Shown here one piece after another: positions 52,101-61,438 of a stretch of DNA of 64,000 nucleotides. Position numbers and translations under genes: made by a program. The notes beneath the pieces were generated by a model, which did not search any database, was not told where the DNA came from, and worked only from the letters and a program-made list of their open reading frames with translations. The first letter of the stretch is position 1. Each line of letters begins with the position of its first letter. Source of the stretch: Lepidurus packardi (taxonomy: Eukaryota; Arthropoda; Branchiopoda; Notostraca; Triopsidae). The stretch lies in assembly GCA_023053545.1 (NCBI GenBank), contig JAKZAN010000001.1, positions 12,664,024 through 12,728,023 on the forward strand. Direction: 5' to 3'.

Positions 52101-52426
52101 CTCGTTTTCCTTGGTGTACTACGACCCCCACTACCACCCCCACTCATGACAGTGCTATTGACAGGACTATTGTTATCCTTGTTGTCTTTACTGGTCGCGT
52201 CTTTGCCTTCGCTCGCTGCCGAAGAACGTTTCGAGTCCTTGCTGCTGTTCCCGCTAGTATCCCCTACACTGGTACCACTGGTGCTGTCCTCGTTGGCGGT
52301 ACTTTCTTTGTTGCTTTTGATATCCTTCTGGTTAGCCAGACTGTTGCTGCTGTTGCTCGTCGAGCTCTTGCCGCGGCTTTCTCCGCGTTCCTTGGTGCGT
52401 TTGTTTTCACTCGTTGTGGACGTCAT
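19188..52426 (-). CDS. RERE: RERE/Atrophin-family transcriptional corepressor (Grunge-like)
   Basis: A nuclear corepressor that recruits histone deacetylases and methyltransferases and works with nuclear receptors such as Tailless/TLX. Coding exons in order: 52426-51715, 45962-45892, 36208-36103, 36009-35913, 35668-35515, 35444-35199, 34791-34693, 28554-28474, 26164-26023, 25260-25165, 25079-22124, 21673-21487, 21370-21075, 20976-20779, 20597-20467, 20322-19963, 19605-19487 and 19412-19188. They sum to 6276 nt, 2091 aa, in one frame. Domains: Ser/Asp-rich start; BAH about 225-345 ([28 protein letters not shown]); ELM2 about 365-480 ([20 protein letters not shown]); SANT about 490-535 ([19 protein letters not shown]); GATA-type finger near 593-620 (CRHC-X18-CTDC); then the Pro/Ser/His/Gln-rich Atrophin region, with RE-dipeptide blocks and [14 protein letters not shown]. 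Introns range from about 60 bp to about 9.7 kb. Intron 2 carries a BEL element. An acceptor-like TTAG just 5' of the ATG suggests an upstream 5' UTR exon not identified here. Confidence 0.95.
21819..22068. mobile_element. Near-palindromic 250-bp MITE in a RERE intron
   Basis: The two halves are imperfect reverse complements over about 100 bp each: CACTTATTCACTTCCCCCAC at 21819 and its complement ending at 22068, continuing inward through CTAAACACT, CCCACGAATGAACA and CTTTAAAATGCACAC. The spacer of about 50 bp is AT-rich. It lies in the intron between RERE exons 11 and 12, 55 bp from the exon 11 donor. As RNA it would form a long hairpin beside a splice site. The superfamily is not assigned because no clear target duplication is visible. 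Confidence 0.75.
22124..25079 (-). CDS. RERE: RERE exon 11: end of GATA finger and low-complexity Atrophin region
   Basis: A single 2956-nt exon encoding residues about 602-1586. It begins by completing the GATA-type finger ([20 protein letters not shown], then HFKKYGDLP). It continues with Gln, Ser, Gly, Asn and Pro runs, a GHHHHHHK tract, and many proline-rich PPxP stretches. It ends in the conserved [17 protein letters not shown] block that precedes [20 protein letters not shown] in the next exon. In human RERE and ATN1 this part is also carried by an unusually large exon. Long open frames on the opposite strand (for example 24382-24885) are shadows of this biased composition. Confidence 0.93.
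26165..28473 (-). other. RERE intron 8
   Basis: A 2.3-kb intron between the two exons that share the SANT domain. It contains an 18-bp tandem repeat at 26313-26366, an AT-rich stretch at 27060-27245, and a pyrimidine-rich stretch around 27750-27870. No coding sequence of another gene was seen. Confidence 0.6.
26313..26366. repeat. Three-unit 18-bp tandem repeat
   Basis: Three head-to-tail copies of an 18-bp unit close to CTGTATATTAAAGGAGAG at 26313, 26331 and 26349. It lies within a RERE intron and has no evident function. Confidence 0.8.
31533..31573. repeat. Near-perfect 41-nt palindrome
   Basis: GGTTAGTAGCAG and CTGCTACTAAC flank a TATTA core, extended outward by AGTCCC and GGGGACT. RNA or single-stranded DNA would form a stem of about 18 bp. 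It is not part of a recognised element. Confidence 0.75.
33142..33340. repeat. Direct duplication with a 110-bp period
   Basis: CCTTAGCTTATTGCTGGGAA at 33142 recurs as CCTTAGCTTACTGCTGCGAA at about 33253. The similarity runs about 85 bp through AAACCGTC, AGATGG, TGTTATT and AAAGCCTT. There are two diverged copies in RERE intron 7. Confidence 0.75.
33531..33655. mobile_element. Foldback element, copy 1 (GGCACTCAGTGTG family)
   Basis: Inverted arms of about 50 bp: tactggtgcaatactttggcactcagtgtg on the left (33553 on) and the complement containing GAGTGCCAAAAATATTGCAC on the right (33608 on). They are separated by a short AT loop containing gtcaaacac. The same arms occur at 37537-37671 and 56934-57214. 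There is no coding capacity. Confidence 0.75.
33658..33758. repeat. Second palindrome adjacent to the foldback element
   Basis: Arms AGTAGAAACATTCG...CTGAACATTCA and TGAATGTTCAG...CGAAATGTTTCTACT, each about 38 bp, surround a loop of about 25 bp. It follows the foldback element within a few bases but has a different sequence. Confidence 0.7.
37424..37818. mobile_element. Mariner-type MITE carrying a nested foldback element
   Basis: The right end, read inward from 37818, is TACAGTGGAGCCTCGCCTAA followed by CGAACG. The left end at 37424 is TACACGGTGGTTCCTCGCAT followed by AAGGAACG, the same TIR with a 2-base insertion. Flanking or terminal TA and CAGTGG ends are typical of Tc1/mariner MITEs. 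The interior is largely occupied by a copy of the foldback family. Confidence 0.75.
37537..37671. mobile_element. Foldback element, copy 2, nested
   Basis: Left arm: GGCTGCACTGGTGCTATATT then TTTGGCACTGAGTGCG; right arm: the complement ending CAGTGCAGCCAGTGG. A partial extra arm (tggcaatatttttggcactcagtgg) lies just before it at 37497-37524. Same family as 33531-33655 and 56934-57214. Confidence 0.75.
39223..39588 (+). repeat. 5' LTR of the BEL/Pao element
   Basis: 366 bp beginning TGTCGGAATT and ending ATTGTCGAAA. It contains a TATA motif (CACTATATATAG near 39388), so the transcription start is probably about 30 bp further on. The primer site for tRNA follows directly. No AATAAA is evident inside the LTR. 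Confidence 0.93.
39594..39609 (+). promoter_or_regulatory. Primer-binding site of the BEL/Pao element
   Basis: TGGTGCCGTGACCAGG begins a few bases after the 5' LTR. TGG is the complement of a tRNA 3' CCA, and this GGTGCCGTGACC sequence is common at BEL/Pao primer sites. I did not assign the tRNA. The gag-pol ATG overlaps its end. Confidence 0.7.
39609..44915 (+). CDS. BEL/Pao gag-pol polyprotein
   Basis: 1768 codons without a stop or frameshift, starting at the ATG in the PBS region ([13 protein letters not shown]). The frame is also open upstream into the LTR, but that start is less likely. Order: coiled-coil-like N terminus; DUF1759 Gag block ([22 protein letters not shown]) around 160-330; Cys/His zinc knuckles ([24 protein letters not shown]) around 375-430; aspartic protease/DUF1758 with [11 protein letters not shown] (D495); reverse transcriptase with [13 protein letters not shown] and catalytic FYIDN (902-905, where many retroelements have YxDD); RNase H ([14 protein letters not shown]); integrase with an HHCC region (ending ACIICKR) and D1440, D1504, E1551; and a C-terminal tail. 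All catalytic positions I can locate are present, so it may be competent for retrotransposition. Confidence 0.95.
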   Translation: MAESLSHLKRARGSARGAVTRTKNLGDNLLAEPSTPIEMISQLTRIISTLNAKRETINDLTEKIKATLTLDSELDEEYKQDDAWQSEFEETYIRFEAKLALYKSLPPSTSTLLLPPSTTPNNPTISLPSASSVLPSTSAIPPNGLSPQSLPVPSAFFRKSKLPVLQLQKFDGNVLHWQCFWDTFRSEIHDDPELNPVIKFHYLLSVLEKEAKDTVAGLQPTDANYTHAVSLLRDVYGKPEKIIHAHMKALRTLKAPNNSPDSLKSFLHQLNTHLRGLEALGRAPDSYGEFLVGLLLDKLPTATRRNLARLQNSTSWTLPALCEALRQEVDLLDSNKDDKLAPTENHKLKPTPHQNPTASALVLGTQNNPRTPKCAFCEDSHKSIDCTRYTTPDQRRQIVKEKKLCFNCLSSSNHSMVANCKSKGRCRTCQKMHHTSLHNSTHRPPTQESSGEAAPPTTSLTISSARTNPAIVYLKTAIAPVTINGKTTNANILIDEGAQTSFVTSSLLKRLQHIPRKYVNTTLNVFGSSSQRALPITKLSVINLNKEPTVIDVAVVPIIVVPLHLQTQVEVKNLPHLQTLPLAHPNVGQEPFNVDILIGADFAWEFLEDVIIRGPGPTAVKSSLGFLLSGPLQANSSSTPTSTLLLIGNAADPEERSLEHFWQLEAVGIGAAREEEDFLHTYQTSMITRLEDGRYEAKLPWKADHPPLPSNFDLSFARTQSLVRRLRKTPSLLLAYDSVIRDYLKKQFIEKVDGRSNPPTSHYLPHRAVLKESSTTPLRVVFDCSSRPSEIDPSLNQCLESGPPLQKDLCGILLRFRLHQYVVSSDIEKAFLNIAIDKKDRDFLRFLWPRHPENPNSPFETYRFKVLLFGATSSPFILLSVLHQHLSSYGTPVAQTLQRDFYIDNLLTGMSSEADLLSLYNESRRILTDAQLNLRDWATNSPLLHQQLQLDNIASTRNPVKTLGMLWDSTMDVLSYPVLTFNTKIPLTKRLLLQNISKIFDPLGYLNPITTPAKLLMQDLWKLDITWDDPVPESVVSSWDKFRENLSAIGQIKLPRPYFSSQVDSTTLHIFADASPKAYGAVVYLVSPDASAFVISKSRVAPLKALTLPHLELLALLLACRLAHFVQTELFPDNFKPIFLWTDSRIVLHWSTGSRPPRRVLENRVLEIKQLMERLQAKVAYCPTEQNPADLLTRSLSSKKFLDSTLWNHGPPLIHHPTPDDPSSSVVLFLTEENAPSSTLPTNPDIFYRFNSWPKLVAVLTWIRRFIHNLRSVPKRTGLLLPSDRTLTEEWIIQRSQQVEFPEIHDRLRDSKVTPQLPIIGQLGLYLDEKSLIRCRGRIQNASLPYAAKHPVLLAKTSPISSLLIRHIHEESLHSGSHSVLTQLRQRFWIPAALTLIKRVIRACIICKRLHGTPFHVTQAAPLPLSRVSPGVPFQVTGVDFLGPLFAKVPQDGSDLKVYLCLFTCAKIRAVHLELVRDLRASTFLHALQRFTNRRGCPEILMSDNASTFEAASSFLEDFQTSPTIGCFLSRRKINWTHIPKRAPWYGGFWERLVGITKSHLKKTLGRARVDIEDLTTLTIAIEAQLNNRPLTSNSQDINDDSPLTPSHFLHGRILPVLHCDTSDLETNELNDLSQFNSRYQALLQSFWRRWTHDYLTSLRNYHHNVTTGPAKEPKVGDLVHIHNDSKRLFWKLGVVTKIIRGLDGIIRSVELRTATGLTNRPITKLYPLELHVDPKPEADPPVRTRPTRLAADAARERLRNLAEADEI
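44926..44938 (+). promoter_or_regulatory. Polypurine tract candidate of the BEL/Pao element
   Basis: The sequence GGCCGGCGGGAGGA lies directly before the 3' LTR. Its last 8 bases are purine-rich, as expected for plus-strand priming. The tract is short and interrupted, so the assignment rests on position. Confidence 0.55.
44939..45304 (+). repeat. 3' LTR of the BEL/Pao element
   Basis: 366 bp, with no difference from the 5' LTR seen by eye. It is followed by the ATGCC target duplication. Confidence 0.93.
48237..48705. repeat. Diverged minisatellite with about 62-bp units and a higher-order repeat
   Basis: Units resemble GCGATTTTGCTATGCTTAAC followed by CGTTGAAAGTT, ACCTTTA, ATGAAAATTGCAATAAGG. 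They occur around 48237, 48300, 48363, 48420, 48560 and 48625. A longer block ending ACCATCAACTTTC...CCTTAAGCACCCCTCCCC recurs about 225 bp later (about 48440-48485 and 48645-48697), which gives a higher-order period. Confidence 0.8.
50530..51480. repeat. Three-copy tandem repeat of about 285-330 bp with CRE/AP-1-like sites
   Basis: The anchor CTTTAATAGCGTTAA recurs at about 50781, 51110 and 51393 (CTTTAATAGCATTAA). Each is followed by TACTACTTCGCGCATGATGG, then AAAGGCGATGAAGTA and AACAAGAT. Each is preceded by a T-rich stretch and a site close to GTCTGTGACGTCAGA. That site is a perfect TGACGTCA at 50720 and 51242, TGAGTCA at 51069, and TGACATCA in the third unit. Located in RERE intron 1. 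Confidence 0.8.
51715..52426 (-). CDS. RERE: RERE exon 1 (first coding exon)
   Basis: 712 nt, 237 codons plus one base. It starts [20 protein letters not shown], is rich in Ser, Asn, Asp and Lys with an [11 protein letters not shown] block, and ends in the start of the BAH domain ([20 protein letters not shown]) followed by a GTAAAA donor. The split codon GAT joins precisely to exon 2, 5.7 kb away. The start is the first ATG after the likely acceptor at 52431-52432. A pogo-like transposon begins only about 190 bp upstream. Confidence 0.9.
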
Positions 52427-52623
52427 AATGCTAACACACAGGCGTCAGGTGGGAAAACGGGAAAACAACTAGTCTTGCTCCATAGTAGGTTCGTTTCCAA
52501 TTCGGCCGTCTTGTTCTACTTTATCGCCTCCACACGTCTAATCCCTAGAACTAGGCGAGACAAAAGACAAAAAGATTTTGATTCATCCAATCTAGTCATC
52601 ATAGTCATATGTATACATATATA

Positions 52624-53885
52624 CCGTAGATACCGCTTATTGTAATCACGTTTGTCACAACAGGTTCTCCGGTTTCAAAACCCGGAGGTAAAAATGACAC
52701 TACATGTGAGTCATATTATTTCAAAAACGTTCTCCGGAAAAAGAATGAGAAACGGGTGTCACTCGAGTTGAAAATTGGTTAGATTAGCTTAGAATTAGGT
52801 TAGATTAGACTAAATTTAGGTCATGTTAGCTTTGGTTAGGTTAACGATTCTCATCAACTTTCGTTGACGAGGATCGTTAAAACTTGAACTTTCTTTTTCT
52901 CCATTAGCTGAAAAAAAATAAAAAAAAAATACACGCTAGTGTCGTTTTTGACAGCGAGATACATGAAACATGTCTGTCACTAAACCCAGAGAACGTGTTG
53001 GCTTGGCTGAAGTGAATAGTGCTTCTATTAAACGGAGGTTCTAATAACCCACTATTCTTTATTTCGTAACGATTGTTCAACAATTTTGATAGAGATGATT
53101 GAGGAATTCCTAACTTAACGGCCGCTTCCTTTTGCGGCAAATCTTTTAAATGTAACTTGCCATAAGTTTCAATGAGCCGCAACTTCCATTTTACATTTAA
53201 ACCAATTCTTTCTTGTTTGTCGCCATTTTGTTTAACCACATGTCTAAAAAAACAACTAACACTGCGCCTTTGAAGCATTCTTCTACTCATAGGTATAGGG
53301 TTCTCAACACGATATCCCTTCCAATTTTCCCAGTCAATTACAGGAAATGGTCATTCCATTGAATAACCTGCTCATTTCATCGACTGGGGAGTTTAGAAGG
53401 GATTCCACCCTCGCGTAGTAGTAGGCTGGAAATGACAGGATTGGTCAAAACGACATAAAAGCAATATCATTGGTCAATACGCAAAGTCAATATCGCAACC
53501 ACTACTGTAGTTTCGTTACTGTATATGTGAAGATTCTTTTGAAATTGATTCTAATATCCGAAAGTGCGATTCTAATAACTGATTAAAATGCTATGAATTG
53601 TATCACTTTGGTCCTTTAAACTTGTATGGTCCTGTATCGGTCCTTTAAAATTTGATTCCATAAAGCGGCTGATTCTAATAACCAGTGAACACAGTAAGCG
53701 CAAGGTGATGACTCTTTTGAAATCGGTTCTAGTATCCGAAGTGTGATTCTAATAAACCGTTTAAAATGCTATGAAAATTTACCCTTTTGAATCGGTCCTT
53801 TACAATTTGATTCCATAAAGCGGCTGATTCAAATAACCAGTGAGCAGAACGAGCGTCATCTACTATATGTATCATCTACTATATA
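52624..53885 (-). mobile_element. Pogo/Tigger-like non-autonomous transposon, copy 3, with doubled end
   Basis: In reverse orientation relative to the copies at 1.7 and 7.3 kb. The 52622 end reads TACCGTAGATACCGCTTATT. The minus frame at 52904-53290 contains a clear CENP-B/Psq HTH (LIETYGKLHLKDLPQKEAAV, then KLGIPQSSLSKLL), then breaks off. A different interior (52670-52900) replaces the second HTH, so this deletion derivative arose separately. At the other end the terminal about 140 bp (aaaatgctatga ... ccataaagcggctgatt ... ataaccagtga) is present twice, at about 53565-53699 and 53712-53862. The element ends within about 190 bp of the RERE start codon. Confidence 0.8.
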
Positions 53886-55945
53886 TAGATGCCCTCATGT
53901 TATTAACCGAGCAAATAGAAAACTATGCTTGGTAAACAGTTGCATATTACCATCCGTACCCATCACCCTTTTTTTTGTATTTTCCCCTTTCCGTTCCCTA
54001 GTTATATAAATATGTATGCACGCATTAAGCTGTGCTGAGGCCAGCTAAACAAATCAATAGCAGAGAGAGAGAGAGACCCCGACACATGAATTTTGCACCT
54101 TTCATCGATTATCCTTTTAGTCCCCCCCCCCCCCCATTTTGCTCTGGAGCTTCCAGGACCCCAAATCCAAAAAGTTCAATTTCAAGTGATCAATGCCAAC
54201 ACTTATCAGGGTGCTTCCATGGAGCCGTTTGGCCATTAATAGACCGTGAAAAGTTGGTGTTCATGATACCCCCCAGCTCAATTGGCTTTAACAAAACTGA
54301 ACAATATATACAGTTTCTAGTTCCACCTACCTAGATACAGTATATGAACACAGGAAGCTTTGGCTATATTAAGGGTATATAAAAACCTTGGTTGTGGGTT
54401 CGGATAATAGCTTTCGGCTCCAAAACATGCCAGCTTACAAGGTTCGTTACCGAGTTATACACGAGCCAAGAAAAAAAATACGCAGGTACCGGAAAAAAGT
54501 GGGAAATTTAAGAAGACTACTTTCTTCTTTTTTGTTAAAAAAGGAGAGCCTGTGCTGCCCCAGAGTCGATATGTTCTGAACTCAGGATCCTCAAACACAC
54601 TATATAGAGCGCCACGTTTAAATTGTCGCTTTGTGACGTCAGTTTTCACCACTGAAAAAAAAATAAAACAAAAAGAAGGCTCGTTTTTTTTACCCCCAGC
54701 GGGTTTCTTGCTCGAGATGCATAGACTACAGACACAGATAATGCAACATACGAAACGGAAGACTGTTCACTCATTTGCATAAGCAGACGATAGTGATAGA
54801 GAACGTCTAGTAAAGAAAAGAGAGGTTAACCCTGGCTAAGACAGGTTAACCCCGGCTAAGACAGGTTATGTAAAGTACGTTGTACATACGTATATTATAT
54901 TGTTTCAAATTATATATATTATTGTACGTACGTATGTACTGCATGTACTTATGTATGTAATGGAATGCTGGCCTATATGAAGTGTCCGGCAGCCACTTAA
55001 TTGCTGCAGCAACTAAGCAACTAAGAGAAGAGGGTGTAAGCTTGTTAGTAATGTGCACTTGAACAAAATGTATTGCAAGGCAAGACAAGGACGCACTGCA
55101 GTGGGTTAAAAAGGACCCAAAGTTGGTAGCTCCAAAAAAAGGCAAGAGCCTTTTGGAAACTCACTTTCTTCTTCTTTTTTTCCGGCATCTTGTCTTGCTG
55201 GACAGGCCAAGGAATAGATAGCAGATGTGAGCCTGGCGACGGAGCTGAGCTAAAGCACTATACAAAGGGGCTATTGGGGAGTACCACGTCCACTTGTGCT
55301 ACTCTCGGTTTCTAATTAGTCTGTAACTCATGTAAAGGAGGTGGTGCTCCGCTATGGGGCGAAGACGGTCTCGAGCAGGAAAAAAAAGAAATTAAAAAAA
55401 AATCTTCTCAATATATAAAAAAGTGGAAATGTTAGCAGCGTGACGAAAACGACTGCATTTGTTTCCCCTTCTCGTCTGGTACCCCAAATTGCTTTAGTAA
55501 ATGAAAAATTAAGTGCGCATGCTGCAAAAAAAAAAAAAAAAAAAAAAAGTTGCGTTATCTTCCTCGAGAAGCGATTTTGGAAAGAAAGTTCTTCTTCTTC
55601 TCCTGGACGAACGCTTCACATATGCAAACTTAGCTTTGCGATAACAAAAAGGTTTTGATGATGACCACACTCCATGCCGTCTATAATAACTGCAGATTGA
55701 GCAGTTATCGACAATTTCCGAGTTTTCACAAATCCAAATTTGATTTTTTTCAATTTCAAATTAAAAATTTCAAAATTTCACATTCAAATTGCAAATTTCA
55801 AACAGTGATAGACTCACAAACAAAAGAAAACTGCCGTTATTTACCCTCATAATACATACTCAAAACTAGCTAACTCAATTCGATTAACCTTTTTAGTGAA
55901 CATCTACAAAATTATTTAACTTTTTTGGCCAAGACAAGCAAATTG
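53886..55945. other. Region upstream of RERE, no supported gene
   Basis: Could contain the RERE promoter or 5' UTR exons on the minus strand. A minus-strand ATG near 55187 starts MPEKKKKK and is followed by GTGAGT. As a first exon it would not keep frame with the RERE ATG exon. A TGACGTCA lies at about 54635. Homopolymer C (54121-54135) and A (55527-55548) tracts are present. Confidence 0.4.
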
Positions 55946-55947
55946 GT

Positions 55948-56002
55948 CACAGTATAAAGGTTTTCACAGTATGGTAACTGGGGTACAGGCCCGTACCCAG
56001 GA

Positions 56003-56035
<33 letters not shown>

Positions 56036-56633
56036 GGGTTTAACCCGAGAACTTGAAATCCTATTTTTTTCGTATACCATCTTAATCTATCAAGTTTTCC
56101 ATATAGAATGTTCAAACATATAGAATGTTTCCATATAGAATGTCCATATAGAAACAGTCAAACAAAACCAAAGCTCCATTCGAAATAAACTTCTCAAGTA
56201 CCATATGCTAGAAAAACATATATTTTTCATTTTCGGAAACATTTCGGGGGGGGGGGGGTTAACCCCCCGAACCCCCCCTGGGTACGGGCCTGTTGGGGTA
56301 TCTTCCAATGTAAAGGCATTAGGACGACCTTCTCGGTTCCCAGACTAAATTGAGGTAAAATATCAGAATATCGAAGGGTATAACCTGTCAGTGCAGTTTA
56401 AAAAAGGTCACGACGGTTTACGAAGAGCTAAACATTATTGAAATTAAAACTTTATGAGCAAGTTTAATTTAATTAAACCGTAATTCGTCTTGAAAAAGAC
56501 AAATTCCAGAATCGTGTTCCCTCTTATGTTCCGTGTTACCCACACATCCTCTTGGGACCAAGAAAGTCGTCTTAATCCCTTTACATTGGAAGATACCCCC
56601 CAGTTACCATACTGTGGAAACCTTTATACTGTG
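55948..56633. mobile_element. TIR element of the same unnamed family, copy B
   Basis: The left end CACAGTATAAAGGTTTTCAC and the right end its complement match the TIRs of the element at 15626-17078, including the CACAGTATGGTAAC and CTTCCAATGTAAAG blocks and the GGTCCCAAGAGGATGTG block. The sub-terminal segment aaaaggtcacgacggtttac, next to the right end of copy A, is here next to the left end, so the two copies are in opposite orientation. The left TIR is split by a G-rich MITE. A target duplication is no longer clear. Confidence 0.75.
55986..56292. mobile_element. G-rich-ended hAT-like MITE nested in the TIR
   Basis: The TIRs are CAGGCCCGTACCCAGG at 55986 and its imperfect complement ending at 56292; just inside each end is a run of G on the plus strand, most of 56010-56038 and again at 56246-56258. 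The flanks CTGGGGTA (55978-55985) and TTGGGGTA (56293-56300) form an 8-bp target duplication with one change, consistent with hAT. Removing the insert plus one flank restores the host TIR (ggtaactggggtatcttcc), which proves the nesting. No transposase. Confidence 0.8.
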
Positions 56634-56933
56634 ATTTTGGCCTTTTCCAAGATTTCATTTGGCGTTTCAAACGAAACTGCTGTAAAGCCAAGTTACTCCT
56701 CACGAATTGTAAGGACTGAAGAACAAGTAAGTAAGTAAAGAGCTTCAGGAAAGCCAATAGTCTGTCAGGAGCCTCCTCAGAGTCACACTGACGATTACCT
56801 ATTCAAGATACTTCCACAAGAAAAGCGTGTCCCTTGATCCGGGAAGCTACTGCTAATGAGAAAAGTGACTTTTATTTCTAAGAATTTATTTCCCGTTCAA
56901 AGTAACGGTTTGATTGGAAGATAGTACCCCAAA

Positions 56934-57214
56934 AGTTATTGCGTGTTCCACTGGCTGCACTGGTGCAATGCGTTTGACACTCAATTGTGTCAAACGTATT
57001 GGCACTCAGTGTAGCAATTCTTAATATCTTTATACACAGCGTATGCGAAAAAAATTGCACCAGTGCAGCCAGTGGAACGCGCTATTACACAGTGTGTACA
57101 CACACTGAGTGCCAAAATTACTGCAGCAGTGCAGCCAGTAGAACGCGCAATAAGCATAGACATGTTTGACACACGGGAGTGCCAAAAATATTGCTCCAGT
57201 GGAACGCACTATAA
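56934..57214. mobile_element. Foldback element cluster, copy 3
   Basis: GTTCCACTGGCTGCACTGGT at 56943 is matched by inverted arms at about 57055-57085 (CACCAGTGCAGCCAGTGGAA), and again in degenerate form at about 57106-57150 and 57172-57205. It is therefore one foldback with two extra right arms. Loop segments include gacactcaattgtgtcaaac, itself a small palindrome. Confidence 0.75.
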
Positions 57215-60484
<3,270 letters not shown>

Positions 60485-60860
60485 TTTTTAAGGTATGATT
60501 GTATTTTTTTATTTATTTACTTCAATTTTTTTTATTAACCGTTAATGTGACACTACATTCACTGTATTACTTTTTTCACCTTTTGGGTTTAAGGTACGGC
60601 TGTATTTTATTTATTTACTTTGTATTAACTATTTTAAATTTATTTTTATTGATTTATACTTATTTATCTTTTTAATTTATTTACTTTTTTTACTGTTTTT
60701 TATTTATTCATATTCATTTACGTTTTTAATTTATACTTTTCTTTCACTTTTAGGCTTAAGGTACGGTTCTTTTTTATTTATGTACTTTTTTGTAACTATT
60801 TTTTATTTACTTTTTTTTAGTAACCTTTAATTTGACACGACACTCATTGTATTACTTCCG
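60485..60860. repeat. Diverged AT-rich tandem repeat
   Basis: TTTAAGGTATGATTGTATTT near 60488, TTAAGGTACGGCTGTATTTT near 60590 and TTAAGGTACGGTTCTTTTTT near 60757 begin successive units. GTGACACTACATTCACTGTA (about 60547) and its relative TTGACACGACACTCATTGTA (about 60832) mark a longer period of about 285 bp. Confidence 0.7.
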
Positions 60861-61369
60861 CAACCAACAGCTAAAAGGGGAGGGTCATGCGGATCCTGGA
60901 ATTGCAAAAGGGGGTGCAAAAAGAGGGGGTAGGCATTTTGCTCCAGCATGGATAAGTGTATCGATCAGTGCAATCTCCAAAGACCCCCCCTCCTTGGACT
61001 ATTCTGTGCCCGTCCTCCCCTGTTCCCTTTCTTTCCCTTTATATTCCCCTACCCTCTTACACCCAAAACTTGGGTCCTTCTCTATTCAAGGTTTTTCTTT
61101 CTTTTTTCATTCCGAAAAAGACGCCTATATCCCTTTGACAGAGCTTTTTTTAAACGCGGGTGGCAACTTTGAAAATTAAGAATGAAACATTTAGGTCTTT
61201 AAAAAAAAATCATGCCTTTTTAAAAAGCCTTTCGCCACATTCTCCGCCTTTTGTCTTCGTCTCCAGAAAGACAAATCGCGGGAGCCTCGTAAACTAGTGT
61301 CTCGATATACTCTGCCGTGTCTAGGCCTTCACTCTTAATTGCACGATCAAGCGAAAATAATAACAAAAT

Positions 61370-61438
61370 AAAGCGAAAATCAAAATATAATCAAAGCGAA
61401 AATCAAAATATAATCAAAGCGAAAATCAAAATAATAAT
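61370..61438. repeat. Three-unit 23-bp tandem repeat
   Basis: AAAGCGAAAATCAAAATATA plus ATC at 61370 and 61393, and a slightly altered third unit at 61416. A diverged unit may precede them at about 61349. Confidence 0.85.

Noticed and set aside
52790-52850. TTAGG-like phrases (ggttagattag, aattaggttag)
   Set aside because: I considered an interstitial arthropod telomere repeat, but the units are irregular and lie inside a transposon derivative.
55140-55190. MPEKKKKK start followed by GTGAGT as a possible RERE first coding exon
   Set aside because: Splicing this phase-0 donor to the acceptor before the RERE ATG gives a stop after seven codons. At most it could be a 5' UTR exon or another gene.
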